In this document: one piece after another, positions 25,390-35,727 of the stretch
Layout of the letters: the number at the start of each line of letters is the position of its first letter
Numbering within the stretch: the first letter of the stretch is position 1
NCBI GenBank assembly: GCA_900546225.1
Contig: URBZ01000003.1
Location: 61,165 to 125,164, forward strand
Direction of reading: 5' to 3'
Source: an uncultured Rickettsiales bacterium
Lineage (GTDB): Bacteria; Pseudomonadota; Alphaproteobacteria; Rs-D84
DNA length: 64,000 bases
Notes under the pieces: model-generated
The model's input: only the letters and a program-made list of their open reading frames with translations
What the model was told of the DNA's origin: nothing
Database searches by the model: none
Translations under genes and position numbers: made by a program

Positions 25390-27160
25390 AGAAGTCGCCC
25401 GCACATTTGACCGCCGCGCCGCACTGTTTTTAACAGGTGGAACAATTTTAACATCTGTATTGATTCTGCGTATGTTGCAGATGCAGGTGTTTAACTATCG
25501 CGAATACACAGAAAAGAGCGAAAATAATTCATACCGTATTCAGATGAATATGCCAGAACGGGGCAAGATTTTATCACGCGGTGGCGCGCCCATTTCACGC
25601 GATATGCCGATATACAGAATATACATTGTCCCCGAAGAAGCACCGGACGTTGATACACTGGTTGATATTGTGACGGCGGAATTAAATCTGCGTCCAAAAC
25701 GTGTGAAAAAGATTCGTGAAAAAATCAGGAAACAACCACGTTTTCAACCCGTATTGGTCAGTGAAAATACCAACTGGGCGCAACTGGCGGGATTGCAGGC
25801 GAAAAATTTGGCCGGATTACGCGTGGCCAGTGGATACGCCCGCGTATATGAACTGGGGCCGGCGGGCGCACAGGTATTTGGTTATGTTGGCGCACCCAGC
25901 AAACCTATTGCCAGTGCACCATTTTTCACAACAGGAATTACCGGTCTGGAAAAACGCTTTGACGATACATTGGCGGGCACGGCGGGCCAGACCGTTATGA
26001 TTACCAACGCGGTTGGACGCGTCACCGGCGAAGATAAATCGCAATACATTGCGCCACAGGCGGGTGGTAATATAAAAACAACAATCAACGATGCTGCGCA
26101 ACGCGTGTTGTATGATGCGTTGACTGTGCACAGGGCGGGGTGTGGTGTCGCACTGGACATTGAAACGGGTGACATTTTGGCGATGGTATCAACACCCAGT
26201 TTTGACCCGAATAATTTCAGTGCCGATGATGGTGATGAATATATTTCGTCATTGCGCGGTGATCGTGCCAAACCATTTATGAACAAGGTTGTCGAAGGAT
26301 TATATCCCCCAGGTTCAACATTCAAGATTGTTGTTGCGCTGGCGGCGTTGGAATCGGGCGCAATTACCCCACGTGAAAAGATTTTCTGTCCGGGACATTG
26401 GGACTATGGCGACCATCGTTATCACTGTTGGGAATCCAAGGGGCACGGCTGGGTTGATTTGGCGGGCGCGCTGCAACATTCGTGCGACATATATTTCTAT
26501 CAGGTGGCATTGCGCATTGGTATTGATGCAATTCGCGAAATGGCGGTCAAATTAGGGTTCACGGAAAAGTTTATGGACGACGTTATTTCGCGCGAAATGA
26601 CGGGGGTTGTTCCCGACCGTTATTGGAAAGAGAAAAACAAGGGTGCACGTTGGGTGCATGGTGATACGGTTATATCTGGGATTGGTCAGGGATTCATTCT
26701 GGCCAACTGTATGCAGTTGGCGGTTATGATGGCGCGCACCGCGTCAAATCGCGTGGTTGTGCCACGATTGATTCTGGACGAAAATGCAAAAAATCCGAAC
26801 TTTGCACCATTGGGGCTGCAACCACAAAATCTGCGCTATGTGCTGAATGGACTGGAATTGGTTACGAAAAAGGGCGGTACGGCCGCGGGCAGTGCAATCA
26901 ACGTCAACGGTGCAAAGATGGGCGGTAAAACCGGTACATCACAGGTGCGCAGTATTTCCAAGGCCGAACGTAAAAGCGGTGTTCTGACCAATGAACAGTT
27001 AAAATGGGAAATGCGTAACCATGGTTTGTTTGTGGGGTATGCCCCAACAACAAATCCAAAGTATGCAGTATGCGTTATCACCGAACACAGTGGCGGCAGT
27101 GGCAGTGCCGCGCGCACCGCGGCGGCAACAATGCGCGAATTATTAAAGGGCGGAAAATAA
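25379..27160 (+). CDS. mrdA: Penicillin-binding protein 2 (elongasome transpeptidase)
   Basis: PBP2 cross-links new peptidoglycan during rod elongation and is the target of mecillinam. From the ATG at 25379 (GCGGGGGC upstream) the protein is 593 residues. It has an N-terminal membrane anchor (about 17-38), the pedestal domain and the transpeptidase domain. SxxK is STFK near residue 313, an SCD motif stands where SxN is expected, and KTG is near residue 517. The order mreC-mreD-mrdA-rodA is the standard elongation cluster. Confidence 0.95.
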   Translation: MIDKEVARTFDRRAALFLTGGTILTSVLILRMLQMQVFNYREYTEKSENNSYRIQMNMPERGKILSRGGAPISRDMPIYRIYIVPEEAPDVDTLVDIVTAELNLRPKRVKKIREKIRKQPRFQPVLVSENTNWAQLAGLQAKNLAGLRVASGYARVYELGPAGAQVFGYVGAPSKPIASAPFFTTGITGLEKRFDDTLAGTAGQTVMITNAVGRVTGEDKSQYIAPQAGGNIKTTINDAAQRVLYDALTVHRAGCGVALDIETGDILAMVSTPSFDPNNFSADDGDEYISSLRGDRAKPFMNKVVEGLYPPGSTFKIVVALAALESGAITPREKIFCPGHWDYGDHRYHCWESKGHGWVDLAGALQHSCDIYFYQVALRIGIDAIREMAVKLGFTEKFMDDVISREMTGVVPDRYWKEKNKGARWVHGDTVISGIGQGFILANCMQLAVMMARTASNRVVVPRLILDENAKNPNFAPLGLQPQNLRYVLNGLELVTKKGGTAAGSAINVNGAKMGGKTGTSQVRSISKAERKSGVLTNEQLKWEMRNHGLFVGYAPTTNPKYAVCVITEHSGGSGSAARTAAATMRELLKGGK

Positions 27161-27161
27161 A

Positions 27162-28307
27162 ATGGCACGACAAATACGCGTTTCAAATGCCAGTATGATG
27201 ACATTTTCTGAAAAAATGTCGCGGTTTTCTGTCGCGCTGTTTATTCCAATGTGTTTGGTTTTGGCGACGTCTATTGTTGTGCTGTATTCGGCGGGTGGTG
27301 GCGCATGGCGGCCATTCGCATTGTCGCAACTGTTAAAGATTCTGGTTGGGTTTGTTGTATTCTTTTTTGCGGCATTTACCAATATAAAAACATGGATTAA
27401 ATCCGCGTATATGATTTACGCAATCGCGTTGATTATGATTGTGTTGGTAACGTTTGTGGGCCACACCGGTATGGGCGCACAGCGTTGGTTAAACTTAGGT
27501 TTTATTCATATTCAACCGTCTGAATTGATAAAAATCGCATTGGTGTTGGCACTGGCGCGGTACTTTGCATGGATGAACTCTGTGGAACTGTCGCAGCTGA
27601 AAAACTATATCGTGCCAATTACAATGTTGCTGATACCGTTTGGATTGATTGTTATGCAGCCGGATTTGGGTACGGCACTGTCCATGGGTATGATTACCGT
27701 CGGAATGTTTTATATCGTTGGTGCGCAAAAAAAATGGTTTATTATCGGTATTGTGCTGGGCCTGATGGCGATGCCGGTGGTGTGGTATGGCGGGCTGCAT
27801 GATTACCAGCGTGACCGCATTATTACATTTATCAATCCAGACCACGATGCCCAAGGGGCAGGTTACCAAATCAATCAGGCAAAAATTGCGTTTGGCAGTG
27901 GTGGTCTGACCGGCAAAGGGTATTTGAAAGGGTCACAGTCCCAGCAATCATTCCTGCCGGAAAAACAGACGGACTTTATTTTCACCATGCTGGGTGAAGA
28001 GTTGGGATTTATCGGCGCATTCGGCCTGATTGCTGTGTACGCGTGGATTATTCTGGTGTTGTTTTGGTGTGCAAAAACATGCCGAAACAGATTTGGTCAA
28101 CTGATATGCTTTGGTTTTATGTTGAACTTTTTTATTTATTACTTTATAAATATTTCCATGGTGCTGGGGCTGATGCCAACCGTCGGCGTGCCGTTGCCGT
28201 TGATGTCATTTGGTGGCAGCAGTTTGTTATCACTGATGTTTGGATTCGGTCTGGCCCAGAATGCACATATTCACAAAGACCAACAATTATCTGCCAAAGG
28301 GAGTTAG
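27162..28307 (+). CDS. rodA: Rod-shape glycosyltransferase RodA (SEDS family)
   Basis: RodA polymerises glycan strands together with PBP2. The 381-residue protein has about ten membrane helices. Family motifs include GMGAQRWLNLGFIHIQPSE, MQPDLGTAL, and FTMLGEELGFIGA, followed by GVPLPLMSFGGSSLL near the end. It starts 1 nt after mrdA and topA follows within 5 nt, so wall-elongation genes run directly into DNA-metabolism genes in one apparent transcript. Confidence 0.96.
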   Translation: MARQIRVSNASMMTFSEKMSRFSVALFIPMCLVLATSIVVLYSAGGGAWRPFALSQLLKILVGFVVFFFAAFTNIKTWIKSAYMIYAIALIMIVLVTFVGHTGMGAQRWLNLGFIHIQPSELIKIALVLALARYFAWMNSVELSQLKNYIVPITMLLIPFGLIVMQPDLGTALSMGMITVGMFYIVGAQKKWFIIGIVLGLMAMPVVWYGGLHDYQRDRIITFINPDHDAQGAGYQINQAKIAFGSGGLTGKGYLKGSQSQQSFLPEKQTDFIFTMLGEELGFIGAFGLIAVYAWIILVLFWCAKTCRNRFGQLICFGFMLNFFIYYFINISMVLGLMPTVGVPLPLMSFGGSSLLSLMFGFGLAQNAHIHKDQQLSAKGS

Positions 28308-28311
28308 TATT

Positions 28312-30573
28312 ATGAACCTGTTGATTGTGGAATCCCCATCAAAGGCAAAAACGATTGAAAAATATCTGGGGGCGGGCTGGCGCGTGATTGCGTCGGTTGG
28401 CCATGTTCGTGATCTGGTTCCAGAAAATGGCAGTGTTGATACCGCACATAATTTCGAAATGAAGTGGCAAATTATGGCGGGCAAGGAAAAGCAAATCAAA
28501 CTGATTATCGATGAATTAAAAAAGGCCGATGCAGTTTATTTGGCGTCCGACCCTGATCGCGAGGGCGAGGCCATTGCATGGCATATCTTGGACATATTAA
28601 AGGCGAAAAAAGTTTTAACTGGTAAAAAAGTTTATCGTGTTGCATTTCACGAAATTACCAAGAAAGCCGTTTTGGCCGCGATTGAAAATCCACGCGAAAT
28701 CGACCAGAACTTGGTTGATGCATATATGGTACGTCGTGCGCTGGATTACCTGATTGGTTTTGGTATTTCGCCATTGTTGTGGCGTCGCAATTTGGGTAAA
28801 TCGGCGGGTCGTGTGCAATCTGTTGCGGTAAAATTGGTTGTTGATCGCGAACGCGAAATTGAATCTTTTGTGCCGGTGGAATATTGGTCTTTGTCTGCCG
28901 CGTGCAATGCGCACGGTGCGAATTTTAACGCATCGTTGATATCGGCAAATGGTCAAAAAATTGACAAGATGACCATTGGTAATAAAGCCCAGATGGACGC
29001 GGTTATGTCACACGTTGGCGTGCCTGAAATCGCCGCCACCGTCATTGCGATTGACAAGAAAAAGACATCACGTCGTGCCGCCGCGCCTTTTACCACCAGC
29101 ACATTACAGCAAGAGGCCGCGCGCAAATTATACTTTTCGTCCAAGCGCACAATGAGTGTCGCGCAAAAACTGTATGAACACGGTTTGATTACATATATGC
29201 GTACGGACGCAACAAATTTGTCGGCGGACGCTGTGAACGATATTCGCGCCTATATTGGTCGCACATATGGTGATGCGTTTGTTCCAAAATCACCAAATAT
29301 TTATGTTACTAAATCCAAGAATGCGCAAGAAGCGCACGAGGCAATTCGTCCGACACACTTTGATGACGCGATGCCAAATTTGTCTGGTGATGAAGAAAAG
29401 TTATATAACCTGATTTGGAAACGTACGATTGCGTGCCAAATGACGAATGCAGAATTTGACAGTGTGGCCGCAGATATAGAAAACAATGCACATAGCGCGA
29501 TTTTCCATGCGGTTGGTTCAACGCGTACTTTTGATGGATTTATGCGTGTGTATACCGAATCACGCGATGATGATGCGGACGCGGCGGAATCTAAATTACC
29601 GGCATTGTCCGTTGGTGATGCGGTTATGATTACAGAACTGACCCCCGAACAACATTTTACACAGCCACCCGCACGTTATACCGAAGCATCACTGGTTAAA
29701 AAATTGGAAGAATTGGGTATCGGGCGTCCATCAACGTATGCGACGATTATGTCGACAATCGTTGACCGCGGTTATGTTGAGCAAGACAAACAACGTCGTT
29801 TCCACCCGACGTCCGGCGGTTGGGTTATTGCGGCATATCTGGCCAAATATTTTGATGAATTGGTTGATGTGAACTTTACCGCAAAAACCGAAGATACATT
29901 GGACGATGTGTCAAATGGTAAACAGGAAAAAGTTGCCGCGTTACGTGCGTTCTGGACACCAACAGAATCAATGATCGATGGTGCGCGTGGTATTAAAACA
30001 ACCGAAATTATCGACGAAATAAATCGCGTTATGCATCATCACTTGTTCCCAGATGGTAATGATAAATGTCCAAAGTGTGGTGGAAAACTGGGGATTAAAT
30101 TATCCAAGTTTGGTGCATTTATCGGTTGCGAAAATTACCCAACATGTAATTACACCCAACGTTTATCAGATGTCGCCGCGCCAACATCAGACGCCACGGA
30201 CGCCGCTGCAAAGCCCGCAAATGCGTCCACTGATTTGGGTGATGGTATTTCATTCCGTGTGGGACGTTTTGGCCCATATGTGACCGACGGCAAAAAAAAC
30301 GCTGCGGCGAAAAATTACACCGCCGACACAATCACGTTGGACATTGCGCGCGAATTACTGGCGGGCGGGCCCAAAAAGGCAGAACCGATTGAACTGGGGA
30401 AAAATCCGGCAACAGACCAGATGATTTATTATTACCCAACAGGGCGTTATGGGGCATATATTTCATCGAACAAGGTAAATGTTTCGGTAAAAACGCAACC
30501 TGATTTGGAAACAGCGATTGATTTAATCAACAACAAAAAACCAAGTACGCGTTTCCGTAAAAAAGCAAAGTAA
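28312..30573 (+). CDS. topA: DNA topoisomerase I
   Basis: TopA relaxes negative supercoils by single-strand passage. The 753-residue protein begins with the TOPRIM domain (MNLLIVESPSKAKTIEKYL; SDPDREGEAIAWH) and has the catalytic Tyr near residue 293 in ITYMRTDATN. It carries one complete four-cysteine zinc ribbon (CPKCGGKLGIKLSKFGAFIGC...C) and then cysteine-poor ribbon-like repeats (FRVGRFGPYVTDG). It is shorter than many family members. AAAGGGAG fixes the ATG at 28312; the earlier in-frame ATG lies within rodA. The TAATG junction overlaps dnaG by one base. Confidence 0.95.
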   Translation: MNLLIVESPSKAKTIEKYLGAGWRVIASVGHVRDLVPENGSVDTAHNFEMKWQIMAGKEKQIKLIIDELKKADAVYLASDPDREGEAIAWHILDILKAKKVLTGKKVYRVAFHEITKKAVLAAIENPREIDQNLVDAYMVRRALDYLIGFGISPLLWRRNLGKSAGRVQSVAVKLVVDREREIESFVPVEYWSLSAACNAHGANFNASLISANGQKIDKMTIGNKAQMDAVMSHVGVPEIAATVIAIDKKKTSRRAAAPFTTSTLQQEAARKLYFSSKRTMSVAQKLYEHGLITYMRTDATNLSADAVNDIRAYIGRTYGDAFVPKSPNIYVTKSKNAQEAHEAIRPTHFDDAMPNLSGDEEKLYNLIWKRTIACQMTNAEFDSVAADIENNAHSAIFHAVGSTRTFDGFMRVYTESRDDDADAAESKLPALSVGDAVMITELTPEQHFTQPPARYTEASLVKKLEELGIGRPSTYATIMSTIVDRGYVEQDKQRRFHPTSGGWVIAAYLAKYFDELVDVNFTAKTEDTLDDVSNGKQEKVAALRAFWTPTESMIDGARGIKTTEIIDEINRVMHHHLFPDGNDKCPKCGGKLGIKLSKFGAFIGCENYPTCNYTQRLSDVAAPTSDATDAAAKPANASTDLGDGISFRVGRFGPYVTDGKKNAAAKNYTADTITLDIARELLAGGPKKAEPIELGKNPATDQMIYYYPTGRYGAYISSNKVNVSVKTQPDLETAIDLINNKKPSTRFRKKAK

Positions 30574-32195
30574 TGGCAAATTACGATAAAAATTTTACCG
30601 ATGAATTGCGTACACGTCTGTCAATCGTGGACGTGGTGTCGCGTCGTGTGCCATTGACGAAAAAAGGGCAAAATTACTGGGGCTGTTGCCCGTTTCATAA
30701 TGAAAAGACGCCCAGTTTTTCTGTGAACGAAGACAAAGGTTTTTATCACTGTTTTGGGTGCGGGGAACACGGCGATATTATTTCTTTTACTATGAAATCT
30801 GAAAATGTCGGTTTTGTTGATGCTATAAAAGAACTGGCAGATATGGCGGGAATGAAATTACCAGAATTTAAGCCACGCGATCCGAAAATTGTTGCCCGCG
30901 AAGAATCATACTTTGATATTATGGAACGCGCGGCAACTGAATATCACACGCAATTATTTACCCCAGCGGGCGCAGTTGCGTTGGAATATATTCATCGTCG
31001 CGGATTTACCGATGATATGATAAAAAAGTATCGTTTGGGTTATGCACCGAAAAATAATTTTATCGCAAATAAATTTATAAATACAAAACAAGATATTTTG
31101 TTGGGGACTGGTTTATGTCGTCGCGGTGATTATGGAATGTATGATTTCTTTCGCGATAAATTGATGTTTCCTATATTTTCCGCGCGCGGACAAATTGTCG
31201 CTTTTTCAGGTCGCAGTTTGGACGGTTCTGAACCAAAATATATCAACACATCTGATACGGAAATATTTCACAAGCGTAAAACGATTTTTGGATTTAATTT
31301 TGCCCGCGAAAATATTCATCGCAATAATCGCACTATTATAGTAGAGGGGCAAATTGACGCGATTCAAATGCAATGCCACGGTTTTCCTGAAACAGTTGCG
31401 CCATTGGGGACAGCATTGACCGAAGATCATTTGGCAATTTTGTGCAAGGCAAATCGTAATATCGTATTTTGTTTTGATGGCGATAACGCGGGGCGCAAGG
31501 CCGCTGTTCGCGCCGCAGACATTGTATTGCCATTTGTACGTGATGATTCCAATGTCAGATTTGCGTTTGTCACCGGTGGCAAAGATCCGGACGAGGTTTT
31601 GAAAAATTCTGGCACAGACGCCATGCACGCGATTATTGATGCGGCGGAAAATCTGACTGATTTCCTGTGGAATACGGCGAACAACAATTATGTTGTATCA
31701 ACCCCAGGGGGACGTGCACAGGCGGAAAAATTCTTGAAATCAGAAACAGATAAAATCGCAGATGTTGCATTGCGCGCGGAATATGAAAACGAATATAATT
31801 CGCGCAAGTTTAACCAGTGGCACAAATGGTCACGCAAACCACAATCCGCACAAATTGCCGTTCCAGAAATTGATGCCATTACGCGTAACACACTGGTATT
31901 TATCACAAACAAGTTTCCAGAAATTGCCGAACGTCATGCGGAATTTTTAGCAAAACTGAATATTTCGTTGGACGGTGACGCGCCTGATATGAACATGGAC
32001 GCGCGCGATGCGGAACGTTATATCACGTCGTTAAAGTTGCAAAATTACCTGAAAAAATTACGTGAACAAAAACAAAAATTGACCACCGATATATTGCGTG
32101 GTGATGCGGACGATGACGCGCGTGGGCGGATTTCCGCTATCGACAGCGAAATTGCAAAGTATACAGAAAAACTGGAACAAATGATTTCAGAGTGA
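30573..32195 (+). CDS. dnaG: DNA primase
   Basis: DnaG makes RNA primers for replication. The 540-residue protein has the N-terminal CHC2 zinc finger (C39, H42, C60, C63) and the RNA-polymerase core. The TOPRIM segments are IIVEGQIDAI and FCFDGDNAGRKAA. The C-terminal helicase-interaction part is short and weakly conserved, making the protein smaller than the common 580-600 residues. It overlaps topA by one base and is followed after 10 nt by an ABC-F gene; rpoD, a frequent neighbour, is absent. Confidence 0.95.
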   Translation: MANYDKNFTDELRTRLSIVDVVSRRVPLTKKGQNYWGCCPFHNEKTPSFSVNEDKGFYHCFGCGEHGDIISFTMKSENVGFVDAIKELADMAGMKLPEFKPRDPKIVAREESYFDIMERAATEYHTQLFTPAGAVALEYIHRRGFTDDMIKKYRLGYAPKNNFIANKFINTKQDILLGTGLCRRGDYGMYDFFRDKLMFPIFSARGQIVAFSGRSLDGSEPKYINTSDTEIFHKRKTIFGFNFARENIHRNNRTIIVEGQIDAIQMQCHGFPETVAPLGTALTEDHLAILCKANRNIVFCFDGDNAGRKAAVRAADIVLPFVRDDSNVRFAFVTGGKDPDEVLKNSGTDAMHAIIDAAENLTDFLWNTANNNYVVSTPGGRAQAEKFLKSETDKIADVALRAEYENEYNSRKFNQWHKWSRKPQSAQIAVPEIDAITRNTLVFITNKFPEIAERHAEFLAKLNISLDGDAPDMNMDARDAERYITSLKLQNYLKKLREQKQKLTTDILRGDADDDARGRISAIDSEIAKYTEKLEQMISE

Positions 32196-32205
32196 TTTTT
32201 TCAAC

Positions 32206-33819
32206 ATGCATGCGTCATCTCTATCTTTATCATTTGGCACAACGGTTGTGTATGACAACGCCGAATTTAACCTGTCGCCACGGGACAAGGTTGGTATTGT
32301 TGGTGTAAATGGCGCGGGTAAAACAACACTGTTCAAATTGATATTGGGTGAATTGTCGCCCGATGCAGGGCGCATTGATACCGGCGGCGCGCGGTTGGGT
32401 TACCTGCCGCAAACAATCGAAATAACCAATCCTGAAATCACGGTTTGGGAATTTTTAACAACGGGCCGGCCAATCGCGAAATTAGAGGAACGCCTGCAAA
32501 CCCTCTATCAACAAATTGCGGACACGCCCGATGACGCACAGATTCAATCGGACATAGACAGTGTGCAATCAGAAATGGATTATTACGAATGCTATACCGC
32601 CGAAGATACGTTGCTGGAAATTATCGACAATATGCATATTGATTCAGATATGCTGGACATGCGGTTGCGCGACCTGTCGGGTGGTCAAAAGTCCAAGGTT
32701 GCATTTGCGCGATTATTATATTCTATGGCGGAAATTTTATTACTGGACGAACCGACAAATCATTTGGACGCCACGACCAAGGATTGGGTTTGCAATTACC
32801 TGAAAAAATATCGTGGTATGGTTTTGATTATCAGTCACGATTGCGAATTTTTGAACAATATCGTGAACAAGATTCTGTACGTGGACAAGGTTGCCAAAAA
32901 AATATCTGTGTTTTCCGGAAACTATGATGATTATCAGGTAAAATTGCGCGAAATAAAGCGTGCACGTGCAAATGCGATTGACGCCCAAGAACGCCAGATA
33001 AAACACTTGTCTGATTTTGTGGCGCGCGCGAATGCCGCCAGTCCGACAAACCACGCAATGAAACGCGCGGGCAATGTTCGCGCGGCGATTTTGGAACATG
33101 TGCTGAAAAACAGAATTGAACGCGAAACCGCGTATAAAAAATTAAAGATGGATTTATCGCCCATGCGTGATGGTGCGCGTCACCCGATTATGGTTGATAA
33201 CCTGTGGTTTCGGTATCCAAATGCAAAGTTATTATACAGAAATTTATCATTCATTATCACGGGTGGCGAACGATTTTTAATCTGTGGTGAAAATGGTACG
33301 GGTAAATCAACACTGCTGAAATTGATACTGGGGTTGCTGGCCCCAGAACGCGGTACGATTGATATAAACCCAAAGACCGACATTGCATACTATGCACAGG
33401 AATTAGAAGGGCTGTCGCCTGACAAGACTATTCTGGAAAATGTTGCCAGTGATGATTACACAGACCAGCAACTGCGCGCAGTGTTGGCGAATTTCTTGTT
33501 CTATGATATGGACGTGTTCAAACAGGTGTCTGTATTGTCGCCTGGGGAACGCGCCCGCGTTGCATTGGCCAAGATTTTATTACGACGTGCAAATATGCTG
33601 ATTCTGGACGAACCAACGAATCACCTAGATCCCGAAACCCAACGCGTGATTGGTGATAATTTCAGGGATTTTTCCGGTACAATTATCGTGGTCAGCCACA
33701 ATCCGGACTTTGTCGAACAAATCGGTATCACCCGTATGCTGGTATTACCATCGGGCAGAATAGAGGATTATGATCACGAAAAATTGGAATATTATTACGC
33801 CGTAAACAGCGAAAAATAA
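32206..33819 (+). CDS. ABC-F family ATPase
   Basis: ABC-F proteins are soluble twin-ATPase factors that act on the ribosome, rescuing or regulating translation. The 537-residue protein has two nucleotide-binding domains: GVNGAGKTT (about 33-41), LSGGQK and LLLDEPTNHLD in the first, and GENGTGKST, LSPGERARVALAK and LILDEPTNHLD in the second. A charged linker lies between them. There is no membrane segment. The subfamily (EttA, Uup, YbiT or an antibiotic-resistance type) cannot be settled by eye. It closes the mreC-to-dnaG run and ends at a terminator. Confidence 0.9.
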   Translation: MHASSLSLSFGTTVVYDNAEFNLSPRDKVGIVGVNGAGKTTLFKLILGELSPDAGRIDTGGARLGYLPQTIEITNPEITVWEFLTTGRPIAKLEERLQTLYQQIADTPDDAQIQSDIDSVQSEMDYYECYTAEDTLLEIIDNMHIDSDMLDMRLRDLSGGQKSKVAFARLLYSMAEILLLDEPTNHLDATTKDWVCNYLKKYRGMVLIISHDCEFLNNIVNKILYVDKVAKKISVFSGNYDDYQVKLREIKRARANAIDAQERQIKHLSDFVARANAASPTNHAMKRAGNVRAAILEHVLKNRIERETAYKKLKMDLSPMRDGARHPIMVDNLWFRYPNAKLLYRNLSFIITGGERFLICGENGTGKSTLLKLILGLLAPERGTIDINPKTDIAYYAQELEGLSPDKTILENVASDDYTDQQLRAVLANFLFYDMDVFKQVSVLSPGERARVALAKILLRRANMLILDEPTNHLDPETQRVIGDNFRDFSGTIIVVSHNPDFVEQIGITRMLVLPSGRIEDYDHEKLEYYYAVNSEK

Positions 33820-33822
33820 TGT

Positions 33823-33853
33823 AAAAAAAAGCCGGCATTTGCCGGCCTTTTTT
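33823..33853. terminator. Bidirectional terminator between the ABC-F gene and ychF
   Basis: GCCGGC ATTT GCCGGC with eight A before and a T tract after, between convergent genes. Confidence 0.88.
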
Positions 33854-33863
33854 GATGTTTTTT

Positions 33864-34943
33864 TTAATTGTTAAACAAGAAATGACAAATGTCGCCTTCT
33901 TGCATAACATATTCTTTGCCAACCAGACGCATTTTGCCGGCCTCTTTAACGGCAACCTCGCCCCCCAGCGCAATATAGTCCGCGGGCGAAATAATTTCGG
34001 CACGAATAAAACCTTTCTCGAAATCAGTGTGGATTTTACCGGCGGCCTGTGGCGCGGTCATACCACGTGTGATTGTCCATGCGTGCGCTTCCTTTGGGCC
34101 AACGGTGTAAAATGTTTGCAGCCCCAGCGTTTCATACCCTGTTTTAATAACTTGTTCCAGACCGGATTGTTTTAGTCCTAAATCATCCAAAAACATTTTT
34201 CGTTCATCTGGATTTACAATCTGGGAAATTTCCATTTCTATTTTTGATGAAATAACCAATACAGGTGCGGCATCGCCGTATTTGGCACGTACAGCATCAG
34301 AATATTTATTACCGGTTGCAGCGGCGGATTCTTCGACATTACATACATAAATAACCGGCTTTGCCGTCAACAGGTTAAACGGCGATGCATCAACGCCGGA
34401 ATTACGCGCGGGCGTACCACTTTTCAGGCCAGCGTAAATCGTGTTTGCGTCCGCCAATAATTTGATTGCGTTTTTATCCAGACCGTGCGCCTTTTTTTCC
34501 AGATTTTTAATCTGTTTTTCCATACTTTCCATATCGGCCAGCATCAGTTCTGTTTCAATCGTTTCAATATCGTCCAATGGATCAATGCGGCCATTGACAT
34601 GTACAATATCATCGTTTTCAAAGCAACGTACAACGTGAATAATCGCGTCCGTTGATAAAATATTACCCAAGAATTTATTACCCAACCCTTCGCCATTTGA
34701 TGCGCCACGCACCAAACCCGCGATATCAACAATTTCCAGTTGTGTTGGAATGATTTTCGCACTGTTATCAACCGCCGCCAATTTCAGCAGTGTTTCGTCC
34801 GGTACAACAACGCGACCGGTATTTGGCTCAATAGTGCAAAACGGATAGTTTTGCGCGTCCGCCGCCGCCGATTGTGTCAGTGCATTAAATAACGTCGATT
34901 TTCCAACATTTGGCAATCCAACAATTCCACAATTGAAACCCAT
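33864..34943 (-). CDS. ychF: Obg-like ATPase YchF
   Basis: YchF is a conserved P-loop ATPase linked to translation and stress. The 359-residue protein has G1 GLPNVGKST (9-17), the DIAGLVRGASNGEGLGNKFL segment, and NVEE where GTPases have NKxD, which explains ATP preference. A C-terminal TGS domain contains the ARAE-like IRAEIISPADY and ends in GDICHFLFNN. It lies head to head with the SufB/D-like gene with only 27 nt between starts, so their promoters must overlap each other or the coding regions. Confidence 0.96.
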   Translation of the reverse strand: MGFNCGIVGLPNVGKSTLFNALTQSAAADAQNYPFCTIEPNTGRVVVPDETLLKLAAVDNSAKIIPTQLEIVDIAGLVRGASNGEGLGNKFLGNILSTDAIIHVVRCFENDDIVHVNGRIDPLDDIETIETELMLADMESMEKQIKNLEKKAHGLDKNAIKLLADANTIYAGLKSGTPARNSGVDASPFNLLTAKPVIYVCNVEESAAATGNKYSDAVRAKYGDAAPVLVISSKIEMEISQIVNPDERKMFLDDLGLKQSGLEQVIKTGYETLGLQTFYTVGPKEAHAWTITRGMTAPQAAGKIHTDFEKGFIRAEIISPADYIALGGEVAVKEAGKMRLVGKEYVMQEGDICHFLFNN

Positions 34944-34970
34944 AACTAAATCCTTTATAATGCCTGTAAT

Positions 34971-35642
34971 ATGTCATACATGTGGAACGAATTCAATATA
35001 AAAACCATGCCGGCGGAAACCATAGTTTTCCGCGATGGCGCGTTTTGCGCTGATTTATCAACATTGCCTGATTGTAATATTGATAAAACATACGAATTGC
35101 CCGTTCATGTAATATATGTTGGTGAAATTGCCGGTAAATGCCGGCTGAATTTGAATATTTCGGCGGCAAATCAATCCGTAATTTTAGACGTGCGCGTAAA
35201 AAATAATTTGCCGGCCTTTTTTGATATTTTTATCAAAAACACCGGTAAAAATTCTGAAATTCGTGGTGGGGTATTATTGGAAAATGCCGGTGATTTAACA
35301 TATAATATTACCGGTCAACATGCGGCCGACGATACGACCATTTGTGTTAAAACAAAATTGGTTGCCGAAAAAAATACAAAATCCAAATTGTCTGGCACGG
35401 CCGAAATTGAAAAAGATACAAAAAACGCAATTTCAGATATCGCGTTTGCGGCATTGGCGGACAAAACCGCGCGAATTGAATTTGTGCCCGCGCAACGTAT
35501 TTCGTCTGTACCAAAATCCGCCGACCACAGTGCGGCGATTTTCCGCCCAACCGATTTTCAAATTGAATACTTACGCGAAGCGGGTCTGTCGGGGGCAGAG
35601 GTTATCGCCGCCACCCGCGAAGCATTTATGAACGATTTATAA
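34971..35642 (+). CDS. Small SufB/SufD-like protein
   Basis: SufB and SufD are the scaffold and partner that build iron-sulfur clusters with SufC. This 223-residue protein seems to be a short stand-alone relative. Its middle is a run of beta strands, and its C-terminus (ARIEFVPAQRI, then KSADHSAA and IEYLREAGLSGAEVIAATREAF) follows the SufB/D pattern of an HxA segment plus a short helical tail. SufD is normally about 400 residues, so the N-terminal part is missing. No suf genes are nearby. The start (34971 or 34980) has no clear ribosome binding site. The family call is inference. Confidence 0.6.
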   Translation: MSYMWNEFNIKTMPAETIVFRDGAFCADLSTLPDCNIDKTYELPVHVIYVGEIAGKCRLNLNISAANQSVILDVRVKNNLPAFFDIFIKNTGKNSEIRGGVLLENAGDLTYNITGQHAADDTTICVKTKLVAEKNTKSKLSGTAEIEKDTKNAISDIAFAALADKTARIEFVPAQRISSVPKSADHSAAIFRPTDFQIEYLREAGLSGAEVIAATREAFMNDL

Positions 35643-35660
35643 ATCACCAAAAACAGAATA

Positions 35661-35694
35661 CAAAAAAGCGCCCGATAAAAACGATTTTATCGGA
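35661..35694 (-). terminator. Terminator after rpmJ
   Basis: CCGATAAAA (35672-35680) and TTTTATCGG (35685-35693) form a 9-bp stem. On the minus strand it is followed after GCGC by six T. Confidence 0.7.
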
Positions 35695-35727
35695 CACAAA
35701 ATAACCATAACCCAATCAGGCACGGAT

